A DNA stretch of 64,000 bases, taken from Solea solea (taxonomy: Eukaryota > Chordata > Actinopteri > Pleuronectiformes > Soleidae). The notes under the pieces were generated by a model. That model did not search any database, had not been told where the DNA came from, and worked only from the letters and a program-made list of their open reading frames with translations. The stretch covers positions 17,391,284 to 17,455,283 of the forward strand of contig NC_081142.1 of assembly GCF_958295425.1 (NCBI RefSeq), read 5' to 3'. Each line of letters begins with the position of its first letter. The first letter of the stretch is position 1. Shown here piece after piece: positions 13,546-27,409 of this stretch. A program made the position numbers and the translations under genes.

Positions 13546-16500
13546 GTTCTATAACGTATATATCAGGGTATGTGACCGGAGTGCGTATAAAATTAACAAA
13601 TAATAACATTAAATTAAATTATAATTACCCTTTAACACCTAAGCCTCAAAATGTCTGTCTGAACCTTTTTTTGCTTATTTTATCCATAAACGGGCCAGAA
13701 AATGTCAAGTGAGTAAGTGCTTTTATCCGTTTTTCCAGAATAACTTTCAATATCGTATTTACAATTTACTGCATGTTAGAATAGTGTGTTAATAATTTAA
13801 AATGAAGAACAACAAAAAGTTTTATTGAGAAAAAACACTATCATCCTCCACTGTAGAAATTTAAACAGTATAACTGTAACATATTTAAAATAACATTTGT
13901 TTTTATCTCAAAGTCCAAAAGCAGATCAAAAAAGGGTAACTTTGTACAAGCGTCTTTTCCAACTCTCTCCTCTCTGGCAACAAAGAAGCTGATTCACTGG
14001 TCAAATTATTGCAATAATACGTTGGAATTTTTCCAATGGCAATAAACCGTCATGTAGTTACGGTAAAGCAGTGTGCTTGTGCAAACGTGACGTCTGCAAT
14101 ATGCTGTTAAAGGGTTAAATTCACCTTATCTCTCGCTTGATCTTAATCTAATTTTGCTATACCAGTGTCTGAAGTATATGTGAGGAAGAGGAGGACGATG
14201 AGAGAGTACATTTTCTTAATGGGAATAAATCTGCCTCCTGTGAAAAGTCTGTCACTGAGTTTTCTCGGTCTATTTACGCCACTGTATTTTAACGTTGGCC
14301 ATAACGGCGTTACTTCGAGAGCTCAGTATTTTCTCAGGTGGTACTGTCTTCACTCACTGTCGTGAAAGATTATTGAAACAGGAGCCAATATTAATGACAG
14401 CGCTCTTCTCGTCACAGAGGAAAAAACAAAAAGGCTAATTCCCAATTTATGAATGTACGCAGCCCCGCAGCAGTGATCAAAAGGCCAAATGGTTGTATGA
14501 TTAGGGAGAAACCTAGTCTTCCTTTCAAACTTTTGTGGCACGTTCTATTTATTACTCTCAAAGTGGTTCCATATCTTGTGGATAATGAAAATCCCCTTTT
14601 ATAAATATGTATGCAGCGAAGTCACAACATAATAGGGGGCCTGGTGAAAAACAGGAGGCAGCCTGGCGGCTGAAGGATGAGGCGCGAGCCCCGCGGAAAA
14701 GAATGTTCCCCGAGCAGAAATTGGTTTAATTAATAGGACATTTTACATAATGATTACATTATAATTGCACCGACTAGCAGAGTGTCATTAAATATATCCT
14801 TGCTCCTTTACAACACCCTCCAGCTAAAAATAATGAGTTACATTGGAAATCACTATGCAACAGGTTCATAAATAACATTTAAGCCCATACAAGGCAAGTA
14901 CTTATAAATAATAAATATTTGCCTTTTGTAATTGAAGAAAAAAATGACTGCCTCTTTTTTTCCCCCCCAGTACATGCTGCTTTGTCCTGTTGTAGCTGCG
15001 GAGAGGAGATTTTTCCCCCCATTCCCCCCCTCATGTAAGTGCTGAATAATTTATTTGCCGGCTAATAGTCAACACTGTCAACACCCAGTGGTTAAAATAT
15101 ACCTGTGTCCGGATAAATGCAGCAGCCGGCTGGAAAGTGATTATTCCCTGCTTCCAGATATTTTGTTGGATGCAGTCCCTGTATACACTGCAGTAAATCA
15201 CCAACTTCCAATTACCTTCCTCCATAAAACAAGGCTCATATTCAAATCAGGCCACAAAAAAAGAGACAGGGATGAGGATAACTGAGCGAATGCCTGGGGC
15301 TGCTGACTAAATGTGTACATGCATGAATATGTGTGTGTGTGTGCGTGTGTGTGTGTAATGCTTATTCCATTTTTACTGCAAAGTGGCACTGTTCTCTTTC
15401 CTGCGACAGGGGTTTTCTTCCTGGCCGGGTTCTCAATGGCTTAAAAAGTTGGCTCCTGAAATATTTGCATTAGTCTTTCTTGAAACCAAAAAAAAAACCC
15501 AAAAGTTTCTCTTGAATGAAATAGAGTGAAAGAGTTAGATCTGCCGTGATCAAGTGCCGTGATTGCAGTATTACCACAGTGGTGTGTAATTGTTCTCGGG
15601 GGGATTGTTGTGCTGTAAGTGGACCTATCAGTCATTTTTATGAATTCAGGCCTGGGGGGGGGCAGATATTGGAGGTCCCGCTTAAGTCCTCGCTACTGTT
15701 GGATGATTATCTTTCATCTTCAAAGTCAACCTTTCAGGACTTTTTTTTGCCTCAAGCAACTCCTCTCAACCAGTGTGGAACCTCTTCTGTGATCATTTTG
15801 AACTACAAAATAATTGATCAAAAACTCTTCTCTTCTGAAACAATGAAAATTAGCTTTGGAATACTTTTTGGAAATGCATAACTATCACTCTTTAGGGTTT
15901 ATGGTTACATTCCTGCATCAGATGATCAACCAGTGATCACTAAGACCTCTGTGAACACATGATGTACAATGAGTCAGCTGTTTTGATCGCAAACATCTTT
16001 TGATTAAAGAGGCAATAGCAGCCCTAGCTCTTCCTGTTTGGTCACTGTCATTAAGACACAGCAGTAGCAAGAAGCCAGTGTTGTGTTGTGTCATAAAACG
16101 CACACCGGATATAAGTGAACACTGTTCTCTTCATGGTTTTTACGGAATAATGCAGTTTGCGCTGTCAATCGAGTCATTATTTTTACTCAAATACCTCGTC
16201 CTGATGGCCAGGAGAATAATATAGTAAAAGGAAACCTGACAGTGGACCAGTATTAACACTAATGGTGATGTTTTTCAATCGTCATTACACTGTAGAATTA
16301 GCTTTAACATCACAATGACAAGACGTTGTCTGTTTCAGCTTTAAACTCCTTAAGAAATGTTACATTTTAAACTGTATAGTAATAATAATAATGATAGATG
16401 TAATGCAGAAAAAACTTAATTCTGTTATATTATTTGCATCGCATACACTATAACACTGATATTAAGTCTTCTGGTGGTGTTGAAGGACTCACAGGTGTGG

Positions 16501-19500
16501 TATATTTGTATGTAAAAGCCATGTTGCTCCTGTTCACACACTTCCCTCTTTCAATGACCTCCTTCATGTTCCCTCATCACCAATCCCCATGGGTGTTTTG
16601 GCTCCTGATCTCCTCCCCCCCCCCCCGTTTCCTTGGAGGCAGCATATGGAATCTGATAAATGTCTAGCCAGGTATCATCATCACACATGTAAATTCCCCC
16701 TCAAACATGACTCACTTTTGATCAGCTCCCCTGTACGAAGGCGGATAAAAAACATTCAGGATGCTCTCTCCCCGCTGTTCGCCTCCCTGCCTCTTGAGTG
16801 TATTAAATACCTCATTTCCACACACACACATTTTCTCACAGCCACCCTTCATACCTATATTCCGGCAGCAGACACCATCACCATGGATTGAATTTATGCA
16901 GGATGCATCAATAACCGGAAAAACTAAGAGGCCTTGTCAGGGATGGGGAGTTGTCACAGGCGCAGGCAAACGATTCTACACAGTGCTCATCTGAGCTGCA
17001 ATCAGCCCATAATCTGAGTATACATCAGGCCTCAGTGACATGGAAATTTCCTGCTCCTCCGCTCTCATTTTTAGAGGCAGTAATCACAGGGAGAGGCGCT
17101 CAACCTCACCGAAATGTATAAATAATTTTCATTCAAACATATTAACAGTCAAAATACCAGAATCCATCATGGCAGCGCGAGCAGCTTCTTAAGAAGCAAT
17201 CAAGGCCTCTGCATGTGTTCTTTGTCTTTGGCAGCTGAGGGACAGGGTGCAGATTACTTGCGCGAGCCCTGTTTTGCATAATGGCCTACCCCCTTGGTGC
17301 TTTTAAACTTTCCTGCCGATCCATTACGTTTACCAAGCCCAGTTCCTGTCTTTAATATCATGCTTCCTTGGGAAGAAGATCTGGACGTGGGATTAAAGAC
17401 CTTTTTATTAAGGCAGGCATGTAAGCCTCCATCCATCTTCCCCCAACTGGCAGGCACGTTTATGTTCCATGGACGGGTTATGTACCGCCATCTTAAAGAG
17501 CAAAAACTTGCCCTTTTTACCTCACTGGTAAAAAAAGGACTTTTGGAGACAAGTTGGTAGTTTTCAAGGATGCCTGGCCAGAAATATCCTGTGCAGTAGT
17601 GGACTTAAAATATGTCTCAAACTGTGCGGTATGTAAGCCATAAATCATCGTCCTTTAAGAAATTCATTTGGAACATCTGAATAGAGGCGCTGTGCGGCTG
17701 CATGGATAATATCATATGCCCAACGCATTTATGTATGAAGATGTAAAATGGCATAAACCAGGCATAACACCATCTCATTAAGGCACAGCAAAATATCCCT
17801 TTTTTCATGCCAGATGAGAGAGAGGATGTTAGCGCTATTCACAGGAGGTGAAAATTAAGGCAGTTTGAGCTCTGAAGCCACCCGAGCTTGACAGGACATG
17901 CGGCTGCAGTTTTATGTCACGTCGTTTATCTGCAGTTTATATTTTCTATGACCGCATTGTCTCTTTCAAGAACCTTTGGAAAATACACAGGCTGTAAAAA
18001 GAGCCACCTTTTGTCTGCAGTGTACCTCACAAATGCTAATGTTTTTGTAACAGTTGCAGCCTCTTAATGATCCACAAACACTTTTGGCAGGATATTTCTT
18101 TCTAATGTCGCTCTAAGTGCCTGTTCCTGGGCAGCAGATGTGGGGTCAGTGAAGGTGGAAGCCTTAGGAAAAATGAGAGATTAATGAAACACTTGGAAAA
18201 CGGTGTAAAGCTAGTGAGGGATGCCCTCATCGTCAACGATAAAGCACACTGAGGCAAGGCAAACACCCATGGATCACAACCCTTTTCATTACAATAGTAT
18301 AAAAGGATCCATACTTACCATTTCTCAACATCAGCTTAAACATTAAAACCAAAACTTTGATGTAAAGTTCCATAATAAAAAGAATAATAATGGCTTTCTG
18401 TGTGCTTACTGATTAATGGGTTGGATCTGAGCTGTGTGCAGACAGAGAGGAGGATGTATTTTCAAAATCCTTCTCTGGTTTTGAATTAAACTCAAAAGGA
18501 GTCATTATAGAGCATGTTTGTAGCAGTTGTTTTTATTCAAAAATATGTGGTGCACCCTGCACCCTGTGCCCTGACCACTAACAGATTACCACAACATCTC
18601 CTCCAGTACATCATCAGGCAGCTGTCACATTACTAGAAAACACTCCGTCAACATGTAAAACAACCAAGTATGATTCTTCAGAGTGGGAAAATGTCAAAAT
18701 GTAACCCTTGTGTATACAACCAAAAAGCTATGTTTATGATAATATTAATTTCCTTTTCCTTTGTCCCCTAATCTTGGGTTGATCACTGTTTTTCCACATG
18801 TAGTATTTCTCTTTTCCCTCTTCTCTTGGACAAACCTCTGTTGTGTTTCTGTCTTCGGTGGCTTGAATCATTTCAGATTTGGATTAAATGTCCAGCATGC
18901 AGGAAATAAGACCTGGGTCTGCGATGCATCAGGTAGGCATCGACGGGTACCTGCAGGTCGTGGCTTTTGAATATTTCACACTTAGCGACTGCCGTCTTGC
19001 AAAACTGAAGTGGATAATCTGAATATCATGTCGTGTGAACTAGACACGGAGTGTAATTGATATTCTGTTAGGATACATAAGTGGTTGTCAAAAAAAATTA
19101 GAAGCAAAAACAATGAGGATTTGTCTACCAAGAAACAACTAGTCACCCTTTACCATAATAATAATACCAAGTTTATTTTGCCTCTACCTATGACACTCGA
19201 CAATATATGTTTAGAATATTTTATTTAGCTCTTTTTGTTGTTGAACATAACGAAAGAAAACATTTCCTGCTATACACATCTATCGACAGCATTCATAATA
19301 GTAAGGATAACAAAAAACACATACAGTAAATTCAACAAGCAATAATTGTATATAGAATATATATATAAACACAAACACTGCTACGTACCCTCATAAACAA
19401 ACATAATACACACCCACAACATCATTTCATACACCTACGTCCCTATATACAGTGGCATTAATAACCCAATAAATAATAAATAAATGGTTGAAATTGAAAA

Positions 19501-20481
19501 TTGCCAATACCTACAGTGCATATACATCATATACATCCACATCCTCCTCATTCTTTATACCATTATATACCATACATATATATTTATTTATATATATTTA
19601 AATAAAAAATAAATTTTGCGACTTTTTCCATGTCAGTTTTTTGGGTTTTTTTGCTCCCCCTTCCTTTTTGCCCTCGTCCTCCTTCTCTCTGGCCCTGTAG
19701 CCTGTGAGGGCAACAAGGAATTATAGCTCAGTGAAGTGCAGTGGCAAAGCCCCAGGGATTCATATACAGTCTCAATGATAAAGTCCCGTCTGGGAGAATC
19801 GCTACTAGTGCAATAACAGCGAGAGAGGGTCACAATAAAGTTTAGTTTAATGACAAGAACAAATAACTTTAACATTTGGCCGGGGCACTGGACCCTTTGC
19901 TGGGGATCGCATCTGATATATCAGCAGGCAACTGGCCGTGACTGCTGGGCGATTGTGCTCGTCATTCTGGCACTAGTGATGCATGCGCGGTCTCGTGGCA
20001 GGTGTCCATTTTATAGAGTTATTCAGTTGGAAATGCCGGACTCTGGCTGAGGCTCCGGATGGGGTGGAGAGGCCTGGCTACATTATTGTTACTACACAGC
20101 TGACATCTCCCAGGCTCTTCTCTGGACTATCATTAGACTTTACCTAACTGTTAGGCCCTGAATAGCCAGAAGCCAGAGCCTGAGGCGATAGCAGGGCTAC
20201 TTGGATAGAGTCCGGGTGACAGGGCCTGTTAGTCACTAATTGCCACACCAATGACGCAGAGCAGAAGAGGAATTATAGGTGACCAGCTGTTAGTCAGTTT
20301 ATTCTCCTCTCTATGATGCTACCCGGCTATGTGTGTTATGCATTTTATGACTCGTATTAAGCCGTGTTTCATTCATTACTACCTCCTAAATTAATCATTT
20401 GATCAAACACAAAGAAGTAATTGATGTGTCTTCAACAACAAAAAAAAACCTGAAGAATATTTGGTACCCAGGTTTTTTTTT
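13546..20481. other. Gene desert, segment 3
   Basis: No exon recognised. 14720-14940 and 16900-17900 are free of simple repeats and full of homeodomain- and octamer-like words, so they are candidate regulatory elements by appearance. 19140-19620 is AT-rich low-complexity sequence. Confidence 0.4.
15331..15356. repeat. (GT)n microsatellite
   Basis: GT repeat with one GC interruption. Confidence 0.9.
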
Positions 20482-20485
20482 TTAA

Positions 20486-20961
20486 CCCTTAGAACACAGA
20501 GCATTTTTCAAATACTATGTTAAAATGTACAATATCAACAGAGACTATAAGAGTGTGCAATATAGAGTGTGTTATATCCTTTTTTTTCATTTTCACCAAC
20601 TATATAAACACACCTGAGCAAAAAGTACTCAAAATTTTTAAAATTGGATTGAATTTGTGAAATTCGGAAATACATCACAGTTCAAAGTTTACTTTTGCTC
20701 GTTTTTATGAACAAAAATAAAAGATCGAATTTTGTGACTTCTGCATACAAGTATTGCTACTTTATATCACTCCTAAAAATGCGATATGAAATGATTCATA
20801 ACTTTGACTCAACAAACACATAATAAGACGAAAATAAACACATTTTTTAAAGCCTGAATATGTGATCTAAAACACACGCCCCCAGGATGTCCATTTAAGG
20901 AGTTACCAATTTACCATGGGTGCACCTGCGGCACATATCTGTGCCGCGTGAGCACTAAGGG
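20486..20961. mobile_element. piggyBac-like non-autonomous transposon (MITE), about 476 bp
   Basis: Flanked by TTAA on both sides (20482-20485 and 20962-20965), the piggyBac target duplication. The ends are inverted: CCCTTAG at the left and CTAAGGG at the right, so each outer edge reads TTAACCCTTAG. A perfect 8-bp hairpin (GCGGCACA / TGTGCCGC, 4-nt loop, 20928-20947) lies just inside the right end. No transposase reading frame is present, so mobility would need an enzyme in trans. Superfamily is inferred from termini and target site. Confidence 0.72.
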
Positions 20962-22193
20962 TTAATGTTCTTAAAAATAACCCACAGGACAATTCTCTAA
21001 ATAATAACTTGAATTGATATTAAAGTGTGTCATAGTAGCTTATTTCTCTCACGTCTATCACCTGAAAGTACAACTAAAAATCCAAGGCTAGATGTTTTGT
21101 CTTACATCAACATGCTGACAACGTGACCATGCACATACTATAGTGCGTTGATGGGAAAAACCTTTGGGTCCTAACAATATTCAATTTGCAGCCACAGCAC
21201 CCCGTGACAGGCTACTTAGCCCCGGTGAGTGATGAGCACTGACGGCCCTGAGGTGTCGCTGATGGCTGCACGGGTCTGCTGGGCAGCTGCTGGTCTGTGG
21301 CTGGATCAGGGGGTTCAGGCTGGCAGCCATATTGTCAAAACCAGCAGGAGTAGAGGCCACGGGGAAAGCAGATAATGGGAGATAGATACTGCGCATCGGG
21401 TCATTTTCTCACACCTTAGGAATCAGGCACAGATACCACTGCGTATCTCATAAAGTGCTGGTGTATTTTTTAATGGAAAAGCAGCACCGAGAGAGTAAAA
21501 GAACCTCCTACTTTAACTCTAAGCACTCACCATCCCAGAAACCAGAGTGCCGATTATTTGTCGCCACATTTCTAGTTTACACAGAATGAAAAGGCTCATT
21601 CAGGACAGCTATTGTTGAACGCCCCGGCCTCAAATGTAGATCCACTCGAGGGTCTATTATCCACACAGAATGTGGGGTGGGGGGGAAGTGAAGACAGGCT
21701 AGTGACAAATGATCAACCTGGTAATAGGCTGCGAGACACACTTACCATGCTAACAACACGACGCGCAGAACGGACGCGCCCCCTGTTGAAGACAAACAAT
21801 GTGCTTCCAATCTATCATCGTTGATCCGTGTCATCGTTACCCCTCGATGGCCATGGGGACATCAACATGACAATGCAACATGCAGCCGCCGCATTAGCGC
21901 GATAGATTATTATCGCAGAGAATGTGGCACAAATCTCTTACGGAGCATTACAGCCAGTGTGGAGAGTAACAAACAAACAGATTTATGTCGTGTTTCGCTC
22001 TGAGGGGGCAGTGTGGTGTATGTGTGGTGTGTGTGTGTGTTGTAAAGCTTTGTGGGTGAAATGTTGGGCTAATGTCTAGCCCCGTGGGTCCTGTTCTGTT
22101 GGCAAGCTGATTGGTGATTAGAGATATAATTAAGAGCAGCTTTGACACAGACACTGTCCTCCACCTCCTCAAGCTCCTTTGTCAACCCCTCCC

Positions 22194-22235
22194 AACACAC
22201 ACACTCACACACACTCACACACACGCACACACACT
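22194..22235. repeat. (CA)n microsatellite
   Basis: CA repeat interrupted by CT and CG dinucleotides; three overlapping reading frames across it are repeat artefacts. Confidence 0.9.
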
Positions 22236-25200
22236 CCAGCCACCCAGCCCGCAACCCCCCCAGGCCACATCCCATCACTGTTTATGGTGCTTCCTCCATT
22301 ATCCGACAACAAAAGGAGTCCTCAACACACAGAAGCCCAGCCAGCTGTGTGCCTGGCATGGTGGAGGATACACAGCCCTCTCTCCAGCGACAATAAAAAG
22401 AAACTTGAGTTTAAACAAAAAAAGTTACACCATATTTGCTCAGACTAACTATGATGAAAGGCAATGAAGACAAGGGCTCCTCGTGCAGGTATCAATATAA
22501 ATATTACTGGAAGGTCAATTAATATGTAAATTAACTCCTCCATTTAATTAGCTATTTAACTATTTTCCAAGGCATGGACATATTAAATCATGCTTAAAGA
22601 CCCCTCTAACTAGCCTCCTGACAATAGTGCCAGAGAGCCGTGGGCTCATAAACTACCGGCTTGACCTATAAAGAGCCCCGAGTCTGCTAATTCCATCTCA
22701 GCCTAATTTTATGACTTGCATAAAATAACCATAGTGCAGCTTTGTAGTTGTAAAGAGGATATGGGTAATAAAATGGAGCCAGGGAAAGCATCAGAAATCT
22801 CCTCTTCACTAGTGTCCTCATTTATTATTCTATTATTCTTTGCAGGGTGCCGGGCTCATGTGAAAGACAAATGACCTTATTATATTAAATAATTTGTGAG
22901 GATATTAACCGTTAATCACACATAAACAGCATTTAAAAGGTATTGATTTTCCCCGACCGCTCTCAACAGCTTGTTAAATTTACATCCAATAACATGATAA
23001 TAGATAATCACGGGAATGATACTCATTTGCAGGGGACAAAGGAAAGGTAATGGGCATCAGTGACCCAGACTATGGACCATTCTCTGTCTGCACCTCTCTT
23101 TCATAACCTTTTAAGCAAGGTGTGTGTGACCTTGAACGTGTCTGAGAGCAGGTTTTGCGATGACTGACGGACAGGTGTCGGATATTATTAATTCAGCCCT
23201 GTTCTGAAAATAATAGACTGACCTTAGAAGTATTTTTTTAAGTGCTTAGCAGAAATTAAATTATTAATCTGGTAACTGATTTTTCACTTAATATTTGTAT
23301 TTTTATGAAAAAAATTCTGCAGTTGGATTTTAAATAATAGCAAAATATTTTTGGACAGACATATTTGCTTAAACAGTTAATTATTCTGAATCAATCAGCA
23401 GAAGATGAGATATGACACCAAGTTGAGATGCCTAATAAATAGTATATTGTGACTTTACCTGCTGAGCTACTATAATGACTTGTGCAGTGTAGCTTTATCA
23501 GAGCCAACAAACTTTACAAAACGTAAAAAGTTGCTCACAGTTTTTTTTGTGTGTGTGTTTTTTTTCTTTCTGAAACTGTCTAACACTTCATCAGAGGCAT
23601 CACTTTTTGTTTGGCACCGTTGACAGCTGTATTCTGATCTCCATGATTACTTTTTGATGCAGCTTTTCCTCTCCTCAATGTGTGTGACAGTCAGTGTGTG
23701 TGTGTGTGTGTGGGATTTCTGCGTGTCACCTGACCGCCTGCAGATACCATTTAGGTTTGAAAAGTCCTCCAAGTTGCTGTTGGGGGAAGCTGACTTGCCA
23801 CAATAATAAATTTGAGGTAGCAGAGAATAGCGAGTGGCATGCAAATCCGTCTGGGTGTCCCTCTGGGGCCCTGATGCTCGCTGCGGGAGAAAATGAAGCC
23901 ATGCCGCTCCAAACACTGTCTCTCTTTCTCTCCTGGGCCTAAAGTTAATTTCAGTGGCGAGAGCCAAATAGGTTGTCGACCGGTGTCTCTCTCTTCTGCA
24001 GCCATGTAGACACACCGAGACTTGTTCCAGAGATGGATATGTGAGAGGATAGACTCACACTACCTACCTGACACTGGCCTTCTTGATTCATTATGACAGG
24101 CCAATCTTTTATTAGCCTGGGCTTTATATTCAAACCCTATCAAGGAAAAAAAAAAAGGGAATTTTCTCTGGGTGAATACAGCAGATTTATTATGCAGTGC
24201 CTCCTCCCCGACCCCCGATACAGAGGCAGGTAATTATTAGCCTCATGTTTTTGACAGATCTGGTTAGCGGGCTGTTATTTGATATCCATGTTAACCGAGA
24301 CACCTAGATTGACAGATGAAACCACAAGCGGCCTTACTGCTTTGCAAACGATTATTTTAAAAGAGATATGCCCTTTTTTTCAGCTTGCTCACTCTCTGCT
24401 GACTGGACAGGGATTTAAAAATTTAAAAATATCCACTTCTGCTATTACTAGCAACAGCAAATGGATAGAAAGGTGGACAGTGGGGTCATTAAATCACTCA
24501 GCTCAGCCACAACTAAATGAATATGACAGCCAGTGGTCATCTGTCACTGTTGTTACTAAACAGCTGGATTTCTTTTTCTATATAGATATGAATAAATCAA
24601 TATATTTTATTTGCAACAATTGATTTAATGATTTAACTCGTTGTTTAACTTATTTTTCAGTTGTGAAGACTTGCTGTTTTTGTCTAATCAGAAAAAACGA
24701 GAAACATTTTTGGATTAAACAAGCCAATTAAAAATGTTACACTGGTCTATAGAGGACTAATGCTATTTTTTCACTTTTGACATTTGATAAATGATTCTAA
24801 TATGCATTAATAACACATGGATTAATCAATAGAGAAATGCCACAGCAAAGATAGTCCCAGCTCTATTATGTTTATGTATAATATTATAATTTTTTTGATT
24901 CTGTGTAACTGCATATTATTGTTCGTATAAGTCTCTCATATGATAATGTAATGCACTTCCCTGTCTGTCCCTGTCTATAGACAGCGGCTACCTATTGTCA
25001 ATTCTAACCAAATACGAATTTCTTTTACATCACAGAAAGCAGTCCTGTCTGCAAACTCGCAAAAGAAAAATAAAGGTGTGAATCAGCTTTAAATCCCATC
25101 TTGGTCTTTCAAAAGCAATGCTGCTGTAAAATAAGTTCAGTCTCAGTATGACAGCGAGCTGGCCTATAGCCTGAGAATCAGCACCTGTGGTGCAGCCGAT

Positions 25201-25401
25201 TCCATGGGCTCGTCTGCTGCGCCGTGAGTGGATGGATGGCGCTCGGGTGTTGGGCAAGTGGGGTAAACTGTATTGATCCTGATCCAGTCTCCTTTTTGTA
25301 AGCAGACGGCATTTCACGTTGTGTTTGGGTACCTTTTTGATGGCCCCTGACAGCCTCTGCTGAATGCTGTCGGAGACTATTTGACAGGCTGGACAAGGGT
25401 G

Positions 25402-25423
25402 GGAGGAGGAGGAGGAGGAGGAG
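25402..25423. repeat. (GGA)n trinucleotide tract
   Basis: Seven GGA-type units; the opposite strand encodes a meaningless serine run. Confidence 0.85.
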
Positions 25424-26036
25424 CAGCCTATCATTGCAGTTCAGTGCCGGCTGGTGACAATCGCCTCAGCCTTGGAATCAATTTCTTCTGTTTACAGACC
25501 ATTTCACAGCCCTTTACCTGTAACATCACTTGTGTCAGTCCCATTAATACCCCCAGATATATAATGGTTGAATTAGCATAATGACTAAAGCAAAGGCCGT
25601 GGACTGTGAACACATAGCAAATGTCAACATGTTCTCTTCACTAAGCTAATTAGAGGCCATTAACAGGCCTTCTTGGCTGCAAACATCATCAAATTTAAAG
25701 ACAATTCCAACCGGGATCCCTCCAACCTCCTTTTTTTTTCACCGTTGTAATAGATGAGCCATGGAAACTGAAATGTTAGTAAACAGTCGACCTGCTTAGA
25801 CTCTCGTCTGTTCATCTTCAGTTTATCTACCTATGTAGTATGACTGAACTACTTAAACTAAACTACTTAAATTAAACCCATTCATTAAATGAACTGATAT
25901 TAGAACAAAGCATCACTCCAGAGATTATAGACTGAATAATATTTTTGCTCGTTAAAATCACAACGCAGAGACAAAAAAAAAAGGGTAGGCAGGCATTTGC
26001 AGATCATTGACTCATATTCAGTGGTGGCCTATTAAC

Positions 26037-26053
26037 TTTTTTTTTTTTTTTTT
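26037..26053. repeat. Poly-T run
   Basis: Seventeen T bases, possibly the remnant tail of a minus-strand retroposon, but no body is recognisable. Confidence 0.85.
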
Positions 26054-27307
26054 CAATTAACTGGTTCATAGGATTTCCTTGAATGCACAGTGTCTTTGAA
26101 CAGCTGCTGATGCTGCATATGGTGGCAAATTAGTGATGAGATGATGAATCCTGCTTTAAGATAAACACGGGGAGGTTTACAACCATTTCTCTCAAGGTTT
26201 ATTTGTTTTCTAATTGAAGCATGTCAACTCCTGTGAAATTGTGCAACAGTAAGTGGTGAACTGATGAGTGAGTGAACTAATGTAGAGCACAATAATGACG
26301 CAAAACATTGTAAGAATAGAAGAGACGATGGCTTTATTTGCTGGAGGACAGAAGAAGCAAAGAAGTGTAACACTTTTGTGGGATCTTGTGGGAGTATTTG
26401 GATGAACTAATAATAAATCCTGCAACTATCGTTATTATAACAATAGTCTGACAGTGTTTAAATGTAGCTAAAAGTTGGACAATTGTTCATGGTCTCATTC
26501 TCTTCCCACCTAACTTTTAATTTCTCTCCTCCTCCTCCTCCTCACTTTTTCTCCCCCCTTTCTATCCTTTTAACCACACTGATCGAGGCAGATTGTCGTA
26601 CACGTCAAGTGCTGGCTCATTGTGAGAACTGTCGAAAGTGCCTTGAGAGAATGTGTGTTGTGATTCGTGAATTAAGTTTGAACCGAAGGTGTTTCTGGGT
26701 TTGCACATTAATCCGAGCGGTGTGCGCTCACACTTTCTTTGTGTCTTGTTCGCAGATTTTGTCCGCGGTCGGCGTGTATAAAAACCTGAGAGACAATAGT
26801 GTAAGTGTTAAGTAAAGGCCTTGAAAGTGTTGTGTCAAAACTGCAGAGGCAAGCAAGACCCGAAGAGACTCCCACTCAGGACCACATATCATCTTGCATG
26901 GCCTTCGAGAACAGTTATGGTAGCTGTGTACCGACCAGATTGAAGTTCTCCTGCGAAAACATGAAACATTCTCTCGACGTCAGCAGACAACGCAAGTTTA
27001 ACAACATTATACAAAAGGCTGTTGGAGACCACGCGGTGCCCCACGTGACTACTAAACATGATGATTTAACACATTATGCATCGCGTATCGTGTGTGTACG
27101 TTGGTCATATAGTAAAGTCTTCTGTATCTCGCATGCTTATAGAGCCACATTCTGTAACTGAAGCACATGTATTTGTACACACTGGATACTTTTATTAGTG
27201 TCAACCAAATTTAATTCTTCGTTAAAGTGTAATTTAGTGTTCACAGGTCTAGAGCGGTGCATGAAAATGTAGCACGAGCAGTTTTATGTGTTTGTGTGGT
27301 TCTCTTT

Positions 27308-27342
27308 TGCAGTCCACAAAATCATCTCTTTTGTGGACTGCA
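27308..27342. repeat. Perfect inverted repeat, 14-bp arms, 7-nt loop
   Basis: TGCAGTCCACAAAA, loop TCATCTC, TTTTGTGGACTGCA. All 14 pairs match. It is not embedded in a recognised transposon. Confidence 0.9.
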
Positions 27343-27409
27343 GGAGTAAATGTCTGGTAGTGGTCGACTGCAAGGATAACGCTGGTTACATCTGTGTTCT
27401 GTTGCTATT

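Larger units (their letters stand above)
20966..27307. other. Gene desert, segment 4
   Basis: No exon accepted. 21180-21420, 21740-21960 and especially 22490-23060 look like candidate conserved non-coding blocks. 26580-27170 is somewhat richer in CpG than its surroundings and has two chance-length frames of 110 and 118 codons that I could not relate to any protein. Confidence 0.4.

Noticed and set aside
23647..24015. 122-codon minus-strand open frame
   Set aside because: Includes HTHTHT-type residues from a GT tract and overlaps a second frame on the same strand; artefact of simple sequence.
25030..25434. 134-codon minus-strand open frame starting in a serine run
   Set aside because: The serine run comes from the (GGA)n tract; the rest has no recognisable domain and the start is arbitrary.
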